From Taklimakanibacter lacteus (GTDB lineage: Bacteria; Pseudomonadota; Alphaproteobacteria; Rhizobiales; Aestuariivirgaceae), in contig QOZQ01000012.1 of NCBI GenBank assembly GCA_003576695.1, positions 124,001-188,000 on the forward strand: a stretch of DNA of 64,000 bases, in the 5' to 3' direction. The notes beneath the pieces were generated by a model, which made no database searches, was not told where the DNA came from, and was given only the letters and a program-made list of their open reading frames with translations. How positions within the stretch are numbered: the first letter of the stretch is position 1; each line of letters begins with the position of its first letter. Positions 1 through 8,544 of the stretch are shown piece after piece. Position numbers and translations under genes: made by a program.

Positions 1-515
1 TCGAGGAGGTGCCAGCCGCGCGGGCGCACCAGCAATACAGCCGGCTTCTTGCCGAGCCTGTAGGCCTTGCCGCTGGCCGGATCGGTGAAATCGAGCTGGC
101 TCGACCAGCGGTCCATCAGGTTGATCTGGCCCTGGATCATGTTGTCCCAGGTGGGGGAGTTCGAATCCTCGAAATCGGTCATGAAGACCTTGGCGCCGGA
201 ATTGAGCGCGTTGATCACCATCTTGCGGTCGGTCGGACCGGTGATCTCGACCCGCCGGTCCTGGAGGTCGGCCGGGATCGGCGCCACCGTCCATTTGCCT
301 TCGCGCACGGAGCGGGTCTCGGGCAGGAAATCAGGCAGGGCGCCGTCATCGAAGAGCTTCTGGCGGTCGGCCCGCGCCTTGATCAGCGCCCGGCGGCGAT
401 CCTCGAAGCTGCGGTGCAGCCGTGCAATGAAGCCCATGGCTTCGGGGGTGAGCACACGGTCAAAACCTGCCTTGCCCTTTTCGGTGACGGTCACACCCTT
501 CGGGAATTTCGCCAT
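1..515 (-). CDS. aceB: malate synthase A, N-terminal part (runs off left edge)
   Basis: Condenses glyoxylate and acetyl-CoA to malate. About 171 N-terminal residues are present, starting [15 protein letters not shown] at the ATG complementary to 513-515; the stretch ending RPRGWHLLE is typical of the malate synthase A type rather than the longer GlcB (G) type. The start lies 6 bases after the glcF stop, so it is the last visible gene of a glcD-glcE-glcF-malate synthase operon. This makes pathway sense: glycolate oxidase yields glyoxylate, which malate synthase consumes. The catalytic C-terminal part lies outside the window. Symbol by homology; glcB-type naming by context is possible. Confidence 0.9.
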   Translation of the reverse strand, partial: MAKFPKGVTVTEKGKAGFDRVLTPEAMGFIARLHRSFEDRRRALIKARADRQKLFDDGALPDFLPETRSVREGKWTVAPIPADLQDRRVEITGPTDRKMVINALNSGAKVFMTDFEDSNSPTWDNMIQGQINLMDRWSSQLDFTDPASGKAYRLGKKPAVLLVRPRGWHLL

Positions 516-521
516 TAATAT

Positions 522-1823
522 CTATCCCTTAGCTGATTCTCTTAAGACCCTGGGTTCATAGCCCCCATAGGCCCAGTCAAGCAACTCCACCGTATGGAGG
601 ATGGGAATGCGGGTTCCCTGGCCGATCTGGGTGATGCAGCCGATATTGCCGGTGGCAATGATGTCGGGCGCAACCGAGGCGATATTGGCGACCTTGCGGT
701 CGCGCAATTTCGTCGCGATCTCGGGCTGCAGGATATTGTAGGTGCCGGCCGAGCCGCAGCAGAGATGGCCTTCCGGAATATCGGCAACGTCGAAGCCCGC
801 TTGCTGGAGCAGGCGGCGCGGCTCCGCCTTGATCTTCTGGCCATGCTGCATGGAGCAGGCCGAATGATAGGCGACGCGCAGCGGCCTTGGCGGCGAAGCC
901 TCGGGAAGGCCGATCTCGCTCAGGAACTCGGTGACGTCGCGCGTCATGGCCGAGATTGCCGCGGCCTTGCCGGCATAGGCCGGATCGAGCCTCAGCATAT
1001 GGCCATAGTCCTTGACGGTGGTGCCGCAGCCCGACGCGGTGATGATGACGCGCTCGACCCCGGCCTTCGTCCAGGCATCGACCATCCGCCTGGCGCGGGT
1101 GAGCGCATCGGCCTCCTTGCCCATGTGATGGGTCAGCGAGCCGCAGCAGGCCTCGCCCTTCGTCACCACGACCTCGATGCCGTTGCGATTCATGAGACGG
1201 ATGGCGGCCGCATTGATGGCGGGATCGAGGACGCTCTGGACGCAGCCCCGCAACAGCGCCACCCGCATGCGCGTCTCACCGTCCGCCGGATAGGTGCCGG
1301 CCTGGCCGATCACCTCGGGCGGCGGCGTTTCCCTGGGCGTCAGCGCGAACAGGGCCGAAAGACGCTTGTCGCCCAGCTTTTCGATGAACGGCATAAGCGG
1401 CCGCACAAGCGATGACAGGATCAAGGCGGTCTTGAACAGGCCCGGGCGCGGCATCAGGAAAGCGAGGAAGCCGCGCAGCAGGCGCTCGGCGAGCGGGCGC
1501 CTGTAGGTCTTCTCGACATGGACGCGGGCGTCGTCGATCAGATGCATATAGTGGACGCCCGAGGGGCAGGTCGTCATGCAGGAGAGGCAGGACAGGCAGC
1601 GGTCGATATGCTTCACGGTCGCGCGCGTCGCCGCCTCGCCGCGCTCCAGCATGTTCTTGATGAGATAGATGCGGCCGCGCGGGCTGTCTAGCTCATCGCC
1701 GAGCAGCACATAAGTGGGGCAGGTGGCGGTGCAGAAGCCGCAATGCACGCATTTGCGCAGGATCTGGTTGGCCGTGGCGATATGCGGGTCCTGCAGCTGC
1801 TCCGGGGTGAAGTTCGTCTGCAT
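522..1823 (-). CDS. glcF: glycolate oxidase iron-sulfur subunit GlcF
   Basis: Electron-transfer subunit of the membrane-associated glycolate oxidase complex (glycolate to glyoxylate). 433 residues, the usual length. Two ferredoxin-type 4Fe-4S motifs are visible: Cys25, 28, 31, 35 (CVHCGFCTATC) and Cys76, 79, 82, 86 (CLSCLSCMTTC). Two C-terminal cysteine-rich CCG domains follow, with ACCGS and LCCGSAG motifs. It is transcribed after glcE but separated from it by about 210 bases carrying a paired palindromic repeat, and is followed 6 bases later by malate synthase. Confidence 0.95.
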   Translation of the reverse strand: MQTNFTPEQLQDPHIATANQILRKCVHCGFCTATCPTYVLLGDELDSPRGRIYLIKNMLERGEAATRATVKHIDRCLSCLSCMTTCPSGVHYMHLIDDARVHVEKTYRRPLAERLLRGFLAFLMPRPGLFKTALILSSLVRPLMPFIEKLGDKRLSALFALTPRETPPPEVIGQAGTYPADGETRMRVALLRGCVQSVLDPAINAAAIRLMNRNGIEVVVTKGEACCGSLTHHMGKEADALTRARRMVDAWTKAGVERVIITASGCGTTVKDYGHMLRLDPAYAGKAAAISAMTRDVTEFLSEIGLPEASPPRPLRVAYHSACSMQHGQKIKAEPRRLLQQAGFDVADIPEGHLCCGSAGTYNILQPEIATKLRDRKVANIASVAPDIIATGNIGCITQIGQGTRIPILHTVELLDWAYGGYEPRVLRESAKG

Positions 1824-1847
1824 CGCTATGGGGCTTCCGCGTTGCGT

Positions 1848-2002
1848 TCCCCTCCCCCTTGCGGGGAGGGGTTAGGGGTGGGGGGCCTTTGGTCCCGCAT
1901 ACATGATTGGCTTTCGACCTGCTTGTTCGATCGTGGAGGTGACAAGTGATTGTGCACCACCCAAACCCCCACCCCTAACCCCTCCCCGCAGGGGGGAGGG
2001 GA
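1848..2002. repeat. paired palindromic repeat cassette, family A
   Basis: Two GC-rich arms face each other: about 1849-1885 (each arm also self-complementary, GGGGAGGGGTTAGGGG type) and 1963-2001, its inverted copy, around a unique centre of about 80 bases. The same design recurs at 14631-14765. It fills most of the glcE-glcF gap and could form a long hairpin in the glc transcript. Confidence 0.85.
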
Positions 2003-2035
2003 AACAGGCGACGCGCTTGATCTGCCCCACATGTT

Positions 2036-3214
2036 TCAATTCTCCACTTGCATGCGGCCGGGGTTGAAGATGCCTGTCGGATCGAAGGCCGCCTTGACGC
2101 GCCGCGCCAGCGCCGCCAGCGCCGGCGGCTGCGGCTGCATGACCTGGACGGAGGTGCGTATCGCATCGGCGGCGCGGATGAGCGTCGCGTGACCGCTCGG
2201 CAAAGCTGCCCGGATGATTTTGGCCGAGGCATCCTGGCTCGGCGGCATGTCGAGCCAGATGAGGCCGCCGGCCCAGTCATAGAACCAGCGCATATCCAGC
2301 TGCTGCGCCAGGCTCGCCGTCACGCGCGCGGCCCCGGCCGGCGGCACCGACAGGCGCCAGACGATCCGCTCGCTGCTGTCGGTAAGCGGATGGACATCGC
2401 GCAGCGCCGCCCATGTCTTGCGCGAGTCGGCGGCGTCGAGCAGATGATGTCGCGTGCCGGCGGCAACGAGCTTCACGAGCTTGTCGCGGCGATAGGCGAT
2501 GGACGGCTGAATGCCTTCGAGACGCAGGAAAGTCCGGGCGACTTCGCCGGCAAGACCGCGCGGCAGGTGGGCGGCACCCGAAACCTCGCAAGGCGACTGC
2601 ATGGCGAGGCTCATGGCGGCGATGGCGGCCTCATCATCCAGGCCCTCGAGGACGAGCGTCTCCTCGCTTTCCGCCCTGGGCAGCGCCTTGAAGGTAACCG
2701 AGGTCAGCGCCGCCAGCGTGCCATAGGAGCCCGCCATCAGCTTGGCGAGATCATAGCCGGTCACGTTCTTCACCACCCGGCCGCCCGCCTTGAAGGCTTC
2801 GCCGCGGCCCGAGACGCCCGCCACACCCAATATGTGGTCGCGGACGGCGCCCGCCTTGAGGCGGCGCGGCCCCGACAGGTTGCAGGCGAGCATGCCGCCC
2901 AGCGTACCCCTGTGCCCGGTGCCGAGGAGCTTCGAGAGGTCCGGCGGCTCGAAGGCGAATTCCTGGCCGCTCGCATCCAGAAGAGACTGAATGTCGGCCA
3001 GCAGGGCGCCGGCGCCCGCGGTGATGACGAGTTCCTCCGGCTCATAGAGGGAAACTTCGGAGAATTGGGAAAGATCGATCGTCTCGACGGTCGAGATCGG
3101 CCGGCCGAGGCCCGTCTTGGTGCCGGTGCCGGTGATCTCGAGCGGCGTCTTCCGGCTGAGCGCCTGCTGCACCATGGCGACGAGATCGGCCTCGCTGCGA
3201 GGTTGGAGCGCCAT
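2036..3214 (-). CDS. glcE: glycolate oxidase FAD-binding subunit GlcE
   Basis: Second flavoprotein subunit of glycolate oxidase. 392 residues from the ATG at 3214 (MALQPRSEADLV); the open frame extends upstream inside glcD, but the 3214 start sits 5 bases after the glcD stop and matches the family N-terminus. A PCMH-type FAD domain covers about the first half (TGTGTKTGLGRPI, then GTLGGMLACNLSGPRR and VVKNVTGYDLAKLMAGS, typical of GlcE). It ends in the conserved FNPGRM-type motif (FDPTGIFNPGRMQVEN). In operon glcDEF. Confidence 0.93.
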   Translation of the reverse strand: MALQPRSEADLVAMVQQALSRKTPLEITGTGTKTGLGRPISTVETIDLSQFSEVSLYEPEELVITAGAGALLADIQSLLDASGQEFAFEPPDLSKLLGTGHRGTLGGMLACNLSGPRRLKAGAVRDHILGVAGVSGRGEAFKAGGRVVKNVTGYDLAKLMAGSYGTLAALTSVTFKALPRAESEETLVLEGLDDEAAIAAMSLAMQSPCEVSGAAHLPRGLAGEVARTFLRLEGIQPSIAYRRDKLVKLVAAGTRHHLLDAADSRKTWAALRDVHPLTDSSERIVWRLSVPPAGAARVTASLAQQLDMRWFYDWAGGLIWLDMPPSQDASAKIIRAALPSGHATLIRAADAIRTSVQVMQPQPPALAALARRVKAAFDPTGIFNPGRMQVEN

Positions 3215-3219
3215 GACGC

Positions 3220-4710
3220 TCAGAACCTCGGCAGATCGGGGCGCGGCAACTGCCCGCCTTTCACCACCATGCGGCCGAGCTCGGCGCAGCGATGGAGGAC
3301 CGGGAAGACCTTGCCGGGATTGAGCAGGCCCTTGTCGTCGAAGGCGCATTTGAGGCGCTGCTGCTGGTTGAGATCGGTTTCCGAAAACATCTCGGGCATC
3401 AGATCGCGTTTCTCGATGCCGACACCATGCTCACCGGTAAGGACGCCACCGACCTTCACGCAGAGCTTCAGGATATCGGCGCCGAATTTCTCGGCGCGGT
3501 CGAGCTCGTCGGCGTCATTGGCATCGAAGAGGATGAGCGGGTGCAGGTTGCCGTCGCCGGCATGGAAGACATTGGCGACACGCAAGCCATGGTGGCGCGA
3601 CAATTCCGCCATGCCCTGCAGAACCTCCGGCAGCCTGCCGCGCGGAATGGTGCCGTCCATGCAGAGATAATCGGGTGAGATGCGCCCGACCGCCGGAAAA
3701 GCCGCCTTGCGCCCGGCCCAGAAGACGAGACGCTCTTCCTCCGATTGCGACACGCGGCAGGAATTTGCCTGGTTGGCGTTCGAGATGGCGACGACACGCT
3801 CGATCAGATGGTCGACCTCGACCTGGGGACCATCGAGCTCGATGATGAGGAGGGCCTCCGCTTCGAGCGGATAGCCGGCGTTCACGAATTCCTCCGCCGC
3901 ATGGATGGCGGGCCGGTCCATCATCTCCATGCCGCCCGGAATGATGCCGGCCGAGATGATGTCGGCGACGCATTTGCCGGCATCTTCGTTGGAAGGAAAG
4001 CCGACCAGCACGGCGCGCGCCGTCTCCGGCTTCTGCAGGATGCGGACGGTGACCTCGGTGACGACGCCGAGCAGGCCTTCCGAGCCCGTCATGACGCCCA
4101 GAAGATCATAGCCCTCGCTGTCGAGATGCTTGCCGCCGAGCCGCAGGACTTCACCAGTGACGAGGACCATTTCGATGCCCAGCACATTATTGGCGGTGAG
4201 GCCGTATTTCAGGCAGTGCACGCCGCCCGAATTCTCCGCGACATTGCCGCCAATGGTGCAGGCGATCTGCGAGGAGGGGTCGGGAGCATAGTAAAAGCCT
4301 TTGTGCTGGACCGCCTGGGTGAGGGCGAGATTGGTGACGCCGGGCTGGGCGACGACGCAGCGATTGGCATAGTCGATCTCGAGGATGCGGTTGAACTTGC
4401 CGAGGCCGAGCAGCACGCCATCGGCGAGCGGCAGGGCGCCACCCGAGAGCGAGGTTCCAGCACCCCGCGGCACCACCTTGATGCCGTTCTGATGACAGTA
4501 TTTGAGGATGTCGCTCACCTGTGCGGTGGTTTCGGGCAACGCCACGACCAGCGGCATCTGGCGATAGGCCGTCAGCCCGTCCGTTTCATAGGCGCGCATC
4601 TCGACCGGGGTCTCGATGACGCCTTCTCCGGGCACGAATTGACGCAACGCCTCGGCGATCTCGCGGCGGCGGGCGAGCGTGGCCTTGTCGGGGAGAGGCA
4701 TCGCAACCAT
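3220..4710 (-). CDS. glcD: glycolate oxidase FAD-linked subunit GlcD
   Basis: Catalytic flavin subunit of glycolate oxidase, related to D-lactate dehydrogenases. 496 residues. The FAD-binding PCMH domain shows PRGAGTSLSGGALPLADG at about residues 80-97 and NSGGVHCLKYG. The C-terminal cap has the HAGDGNLHP motif and GEHGVGIEK. First gene of the minus-strand glc operon, divergent from lutA with a 108-base gap (4711-4818) that must hold both promoters; I see no convincing box in it. The gene set gives glycolate to glyoxylate to malate. Confidence 0.95.
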   Translation of the reverse strand: MVAMPLPDKATLARRREIAEALRQFVPGEGVIETPVEMRAYETDGLTAYRQMPLVVALPETTAQVSDILKYCHQNGIKVVPRGAGTSLSGGALPLADGVLLGLGKFNRILEIDYANRCVVAQPGVTNLALTQAVQHKGFYYAPDPSSQIACTIGGNVAENSGGVHCLKYGLTANNVLGIEMVLVTGEVLRLGGKHLDSEGYDLLGVMTGSEGLLGVVTEVTVRILQKPETARAVLVGFPSNEDAGKCVADIISAGIIPGGMEMMDRPAIHAAEEFVNAGYPLEAEALLIIELDGPQVEVDHLIERVVAISNANQANSCRVSQSEEERLVFWAGRKAAFPAVGRISPDYLCMDGTIPRGRLPEVLQGMAELSRHHGLRVANVFHAGDGNLHPLILFDANDADELDRAEKFGADILKLCVKVGGVLTGEHGVGIEKRDLMPEMFSETDLNQQQRLKCAFDDKGLLNPGKVFPVLHRCAELGRMVVKGGQLPRPDLPRF

Positions 4711-4818
4711 GGTGCCATCTTAGTCCCATACTGCGGCCTAATGCTCAATCGATTTGTCATATAAGTGCTTGCAGGGCAGGGTTGCCCCGCGCCATAAACA
4801 GGCCCGGAAACAACAGGG

Positions 4819-5592
4819 ATGCGCCTGATGGAGCTGACCCGGCCGCGCGTCGGCCTTTTCGTGACCTGCCTCGTCGATCTGTTCCGCCCATCGGTCGGCT
4901 TCGCCACCGTGAAGCTCCTGGAAGAGGCGGGGTGCATCGTCGAGGTGCCGGAGAACCAGACCTGCTGCGGGCAGCCGGCCTTCAATTCGGGCGACCGCAA
5001 GGACACGGCCGACATCGCGCGTGCCGTCATCAGGACCTTCTCGGCCTTCGACTATGTGGTGGCGCCGTCCGGCTCCTGCGCCGGCATGATCAAGGCCCAT
5101 TATCCCGAGCTCTTCGCGGCCGGAAGCGCCGATCGCGCCGCCGCCGATGCGCTGGCGGAGAAGACCTATGAGCTCGTATCCTTCCTGGTCCGGGTGATGA
5201 AGCAGGAGAAGGTCGCGGCGCGCTTCCAGGGCACCGTCACCTATCATGATTCCTGCTCAGGCTTGCGCGAGCTCGGCGTCAAGGCGGAGCCGCGCAAATT
5301 GCTGCGCACCGTCGAGGGGCTGGAGATCGTCGAGCTCGAGGATGCCGAAGTGTGCTGCGGCTTCGGCGGCACGTTCTGCGTGAAATATCCCGATATCTCG
5401 AATGTCATGGTGGCCAAGAAGACCAAGAAGATCGCCGCCACCAAGGCCGACCTGCTGCTCGCCGGCGACATGGGATGCCTCATGAACATGGCGGGCAAGC
5501 TCAAGCGCGAGGGATCGGCGCTCAAGGTGCGCCATGTCGCCGAGATCCTCGCCGGCGACACCACGACGCCCCCGATCGCGGAGGCGGAGTGA
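4819..5592 (+). CDS. lutA: lactate utilization protein LutA (cysteine-rich Fe-S oxidoreductase subunit)
   Basis: 257 residues with two CCG domains (TCCGQPAFNSG and VCCGFGGTFCVKYP), the hallmark of LutA/YkgE proteins that with LutB and LutC form a flavin-independent L-lactate dehydrogenase. An alternative start at 4828 (MELTRPRVG) begins closer to the conserved core. The stop TGA (5590-5592) overlaps an ATG at 5592 in a TGATG pattern that looks like the original lutA-lutB junction; lutB itself now starts about 300 bases on, after an inserted repeat cassette. Confidence 0.92.
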   Translation: MRLMELTRPRVGLFVTCLVDLFRPSVGFATVKLLEEAGCIVEVPENQTCCGQPAFNSGDRKDTADIARAVIRTFSAFDYVVAPSGSCAGMIKAHYPELFAAGSADRAAADALAEKTYELVSFLVRVMKQEKVAARFQGTVTYHDSCSGLRELGVKAEPRKLLRTVEGLEIVELEDAEVCCGFGGTFCVKYPDISNVMVAKKTKKIAATKADLLLAGDMGCLMNMAGKLKREGSALKVRHVAEILAGDTTTPPIAEAE

Positions 5593-5602
5593 TGGAGCAG
5601 CA
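5578..5602 (+). repeat. left copy of a 25-base direct duplication
   Basis: Positions 5578-5602 and 5877-5901 are identical in 24 of 25 bases (difference at base 12, G versus A). Each copy contains the TGATGGAGCAG segment spanning the lutA stop and an ATG. The copies bracket the palindromic cassette at 5650-5873, as a target duplication would. Confidence 0.9.
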
Positions 5603-5649
5603 TCTCGTGCGCATCGATTTGACGGATGAACTGCAGGCAGCGCAACCTA

Positions 5650-5873
5650 TTACCCTCACCCTGCGAAGCGGGGAGAGGGTAGGGGCCCGCCGCGCAGCGG
5701 TGGGAAGGGTGAGGGGCCTCTATCCTGAAAATGCGTTCTATCAAGTGATGGCGTTTGTCCCTGTTCAGCAATGCTCTTGGCTGGCCTCGAACAGAGTCGG
5801 CAAGAGGCCCCTCACCCTCCCATTGCTGCGCAATGGGTCCCTCCCTCTCCCCGCTGAAGCGGGGCGAGGGTAT
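5650..5873. repeat. paired palindromic repeat cassette, family B, inside the lut operon
   Basis: Left arm about 5650-5720 (TACCCTCACCCTGCG...GGGTGAGGGGCC) and right arm about 5804-5873, its inverted copy (GGCCCCTCACCCTCC...GAGGGTA). Each arm has internal stems. The same family occurs at 17540-17695 and 59206-59408. A short frame continuing from the ATG at 5592 (MEQHLVRIDLTDELQAAQ) is probably debris, not a gene. Confidence 0.85.
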
Positions 5874-5876
5874 TTT

Positions 5877-5901
5877 GCGGAGGCGGAATGATGGAGCAGC
5901 A
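5877..5901 (+). repeat. right copy of the 25-base direct duplication, at the lutB start
   Basis: Second copy of the duplication starting at 5578, with one mismatch. It carries the ribosome binding site (GGAGG, 5879-5883) and the start codon of lutB. Confidence 0.9.
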
Positions 5902-7309
5902 ATCCGCCACGTTCCCCGCCAATGTGAAAAAGGCGATCGCCGACAGCCAGCTGCAATGGGCGATGACGGAGACGGGCCCCCGCTTCATCGAGAAGCGCGC
6001 CAAGGCCAGAGCCAATCTCCCCGAATTCGACACGCTGCGCGACCAGGCGCGTGACATCAAGGACCATGTGCTGGCCCATCTCGATCTCTATCTCGAGCGC
6101 TATGAGGAGAAGGTCGCAAGCTCGGGCGGGCAGGTGCACTGGGCGGAAACCGCCGAAGAGGCCCGCGCTGCCATCCTCGGAATCTGCAAGCGCCTCGACG
6201 CCAGGCTCGCCACCAAGGGCAAGTCGATGATCTCCGAGGAGATCGGCCTCAATCACGCGCTGGAGGAGGCCGGCGTGACGCCGGTCGAGACCGATCTCGG
6301 CGAATATCTGATCCAGCTGCGGGGCGAGCCGCCAAGCCATATCATTGCCCCCGCCGTCCATCTCACGCGCGACCAGATCGAGGCCGATTTCCGCAAGGCG
6401 CACACCCATCTCGATCCCAATCGCGACCTCACCGAGATCCCGACTTTGGTCGAGGAAGCGCGCCAGGTGCTGCGGCAGAAATATCTCGATGCCGATGTCG
6501 GCATCACCGGCGCCAATTTCCTCATCGCCGAGACCGGCACCTCGATCATCGTCACCAATGAAGGCAATGGCGACCTGACCCAGACATTGCCCAAGGCCCA
6601 TATCGTCATCGCCTCGATCGAGAAGATCGTGCCGACGCTCGAGGATGCGACGACGATCCTGCGCGTGCTGGCGCGCTCGGCGACGGGCCAGGACTTCTCC
6701 AACTACACGACCTTCTCCACCGGACCGAGGCGGCCGGAAGATCCCGATGGTCCTCTCGAATATCATGTCGTCATTCTCGACAATGGCCGCTCCAATGTGC
6801 TCGGCACCGAGTTCCAGGACATGCTGCGCTGCATACGCTGCGGCGCCTGCCTCAATCACTGTCCGGTCTATCAGGCGGTGGGCGGCCATGCCTATGGCTG
6901 GGTCTATCCGGGGCCGATCGGCTCGGTGGTGACGCCGGCGCTCATCGGCATCGAGAAGGCGAAGCACCTGCCCAATGCCTCGACCTTCTGCGGGCGCTGC
7001 GAGGAAGTGTGCCCGATGCGCATTCCGCTGCCGCGGCTGTTGCGGCACTGGCGCGAGAAGGAATTTGAGAAGCATCTGACGCCGGGCGCGGTGCGCTCGG
7101 GCTTAAGCGTGTGGGCCTATTTCGCCAAGCGCCCGAAGCTCTATCAGTTCGGCACAGGGATCGCGGCGCGGCTCCTCAAATTGATGGGCGGGCGCAAGGG
7201 CAGGCTTTCCAGCTTGCCCCTGGCGCAAGGCTGGACCAAATATCGCGACATGCCGGTGCCCGAGGGCAAGACCTTCCAGGCCCTGTGGAAGGAGCGCCGT
7301 CATGGATAG
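5891..7309 (+). CDS. lutB: lactate utilization iron-sulfur protein LutB
   Basis: 472 residues from ATG 5891 (MEQQSATFPANVKK); the ATG at 5888 adds one residue, but 5891 has better spacing (7 bases) from GGAGG and matches the ATG of the duplicated copy. An N-terminal LUD-type domain (TGANFLIAETGTSIIVTNEGNG, about residues 205-226) is followed by two 4Fe-4S motifs, CIRCGACLNHC (about 315-325) and CGRCEEVC (about 368-375), and a C-terminal region typical of LutB/YkgF. Works with LutA and LutC in L-lactate oxidation. Overlaps lutC by 8 bases. Confidence 0.93.
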   Translation: MEQQSATFPANVKKAIADSQLQWAMTETGPRFIEKRAKARANLPEFDTLRDQARDIKDHVLAHLDLYLERYEEKVASSGGQVHWAETAEEARAAILGICKRLDARLATKGKSMISEEIGLNHALEEAGVTPVETDLGEYLIQLRGEPPSHIIAPAVHLTRDQIEADFRKAHTHLDPNRDLTEIPTLVEEARQVLRQKYLDADVGITGANFLIAETGTSIIVTNEGNGDLTQTLPKAHIVIASIEKIVPTLEDATTILRVLARSATGQDFSNYTTFSTGPRRPEDPDGPLEYHVVILDNGRSNVLGTEFQDMLRCIRCGACLNHCPVYQAVGGHAYGWVYPGPIGSVVTPALIGIEKAKHLPNASTFCGRCEEVCPMRIPLPRLLRHWREKEFEKHLTPGAVRSGLSVWAYFAKRPKLYQFGTGIAARLLKLMGGRKGRLSSLPLAQGWTKYRDMPVPEGKTFQALWKERRHG

Positions 7310-7979
7310 TGCGCGCGCCCGCATCTTCTCGCGCATCAAGCGCAGCGCGGCCCAGGTCGATGAGGCCCGGCGCATCGCCGCGGTCGAAGCGCGGCTGAAC
7401 AATCCGCAGCGCAATATCGTGCCCGAGCGGGGCGTCGGCGATGAGGCGCATCGCATCCAGGTCTTCACGCGCCTGATGACGGATGTCGGCGGAACCGTCG
7501 AGGTACTTGACGATGCCAATGATGTTCCCGCCGCGGTTGCCGCCTATCTGCGCAACACCAACCGACCGGCGCAGATCCGGCGCGGCAAGGACGAGCTCCT
7601 GGCCAACCTGCCCTGGCACCGGGCGCAGACGCTCGAGGTGAAGGAGGGGCGGGCGGCGGATGCCGACACCGCCTCGCTGACCCACGCCTTCGCAGGCGTC
7701 GCCGAAAGCGGAACGATCGTCCAGCTCTCAGGCCCGGACAATCCGACGACGCTCAATTTCCTGCCCGAGGCCCATATCGTCTTCCTCGAAGCCAAAGACC
7801 TGCATGCAAGCTATGAAGAGACCTGGTCGCGGCTGAGAGCAATCCACGGGCCGGGACAGATGCCGCGCACCGTCAATATGATCTCCGGACCGTCGCGCAC
7901 CGCCGATATCGAGCAGACGATCGTGCGCCCGGCACATGGGCCCAAGGACATGCATGTGATCATCGTCCGGAGCAAGTGA
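7302..7979 (+). CDS. lutC: lactate utilization protein LutC (LUD domain)
   Basis: 225 residues, the third component of the Lut lactate-oxidising complex. The LUD domain shows the C-terminal signature VNMISGPSRTADIEQ and GPKDMHVIIV. Starts inside the end of lutB (8-base overlap), which implies translational coupling, and its stop overlaps the ATG of the next gene (TGATG at 7977-7981). Confidence 0.92.
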   Translation: MDSARARIFSRIKRSAAQVDEARRIAAVEARLNNPQRNIVPERGVGDEAHRIQVFTRLMTDVGGTVEVLDDANDVPAAVAAYLRNTNRPAQIRRGKDELLANLPWHRAQTLEVKEGRAADADTASLTHAFAGVAESGTIVQLSGPDNPTTLNFLPEAHIVFLEAKDLHASYEETWSRLRAIHGPGQMPRTVNMISGPSRTADIEQTIVRPAHGPKDMHVIIVRSK

Positions 7980-8542
7980 TGTGGAAGGACGTCAAGGAAG
8001 TCACGGCGCGCTGGAAGCCCGAGGAAGGCGACGGTCTCGAGCATCTCGTCCTGCGGGCGACAGACAAAGGCTATCAGGTCCGCAGCCATGTCATCGGCGA
8101 GAATGAAGGCCAGCGCCATGCCGTCTCCTATGAGATCGCGCTCGACAAGGGCTGGCGCGTCCTTTCCTTTGCCGTTTCCTCGGTCGATGGGCGCAGCCGC
8201 GCCTATCGCTCGCCCGCTCCGGGGCGATGGGAGGATGGTGATGGCAGATCCTTGCCCGTCTTCGATGGCTGCATCGATATCGATCTCTCCTTCACCTGCT
8301 TCACCAACAGCCTGCCGGTACGGCGTGTGAATTTCGCCAGGGGCGAAGCGCGCGAGCTCTCGATGCTGTGGATGCCGTCCGACACGCTCGATCCCTTTGT
8401 CGACGGCCAGCGCTATACCTGCCTCGAACCCGGCCGGCGCTTCCACTATGCGGCGACCGATGGGGCTTTCGAGGCCACGATCACTTTCGACGAGTTCGGG
8501 CTCGTGACCGATTATCCGGGCCTCTTCCGGCGCGTGGCCTGA
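7979..8542 (+). CDS. putative glycolipid-binding domain protein (DUF1089 type)
   Basis: 187 residues from the ATG at 7979, coupled to the lutC stop; a GTG three bases earlier is also in frame. The sequence (WKDVKEVTARWKPEEGDGLE, GWRVLSF, DGCIDIDLSFTCFTNSLPVRR, TDYPGLFRR) fits the small family annotated as putative glycolipid-binding, known from a Pseudomonas structure. No signal peptide or membrane segment, so probably cytoplasmic. Role in the lut operon is unknown; the coupling may only mean co-transcription. Confidence 0.75.
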   Translation: MWKDVKEVTARWKPEEGDGLEHLVLRATDKGYQVRSHVIGENEGQRHAVSYEIALDKGWRVLSFAVSSVDGRSRAYRSPAPGRWEDGDGRSLPVFDGCIDIDLSFTCFTNSLPVRRVNFARGEARELSMLWMPSDTLDPFVDGQRYTCLEPGRRFHYAATDGAFEATITFDEFGLVTDYPGLFRRVA

Positions 8543-8544
8543 CC

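Noticed and set aside
9-518. Plus-strand frames at the left edge
   Set aside because: They are the reverse of malate synthase, which has clear family sequence on the minus strand.
5592-5780. Short gene starting at the ATG overlapping the lutA stop
   Set aside because: The frame is mostly repeat arm and its start is a duplicate of the lutB start; it is better explained as insertion debris.
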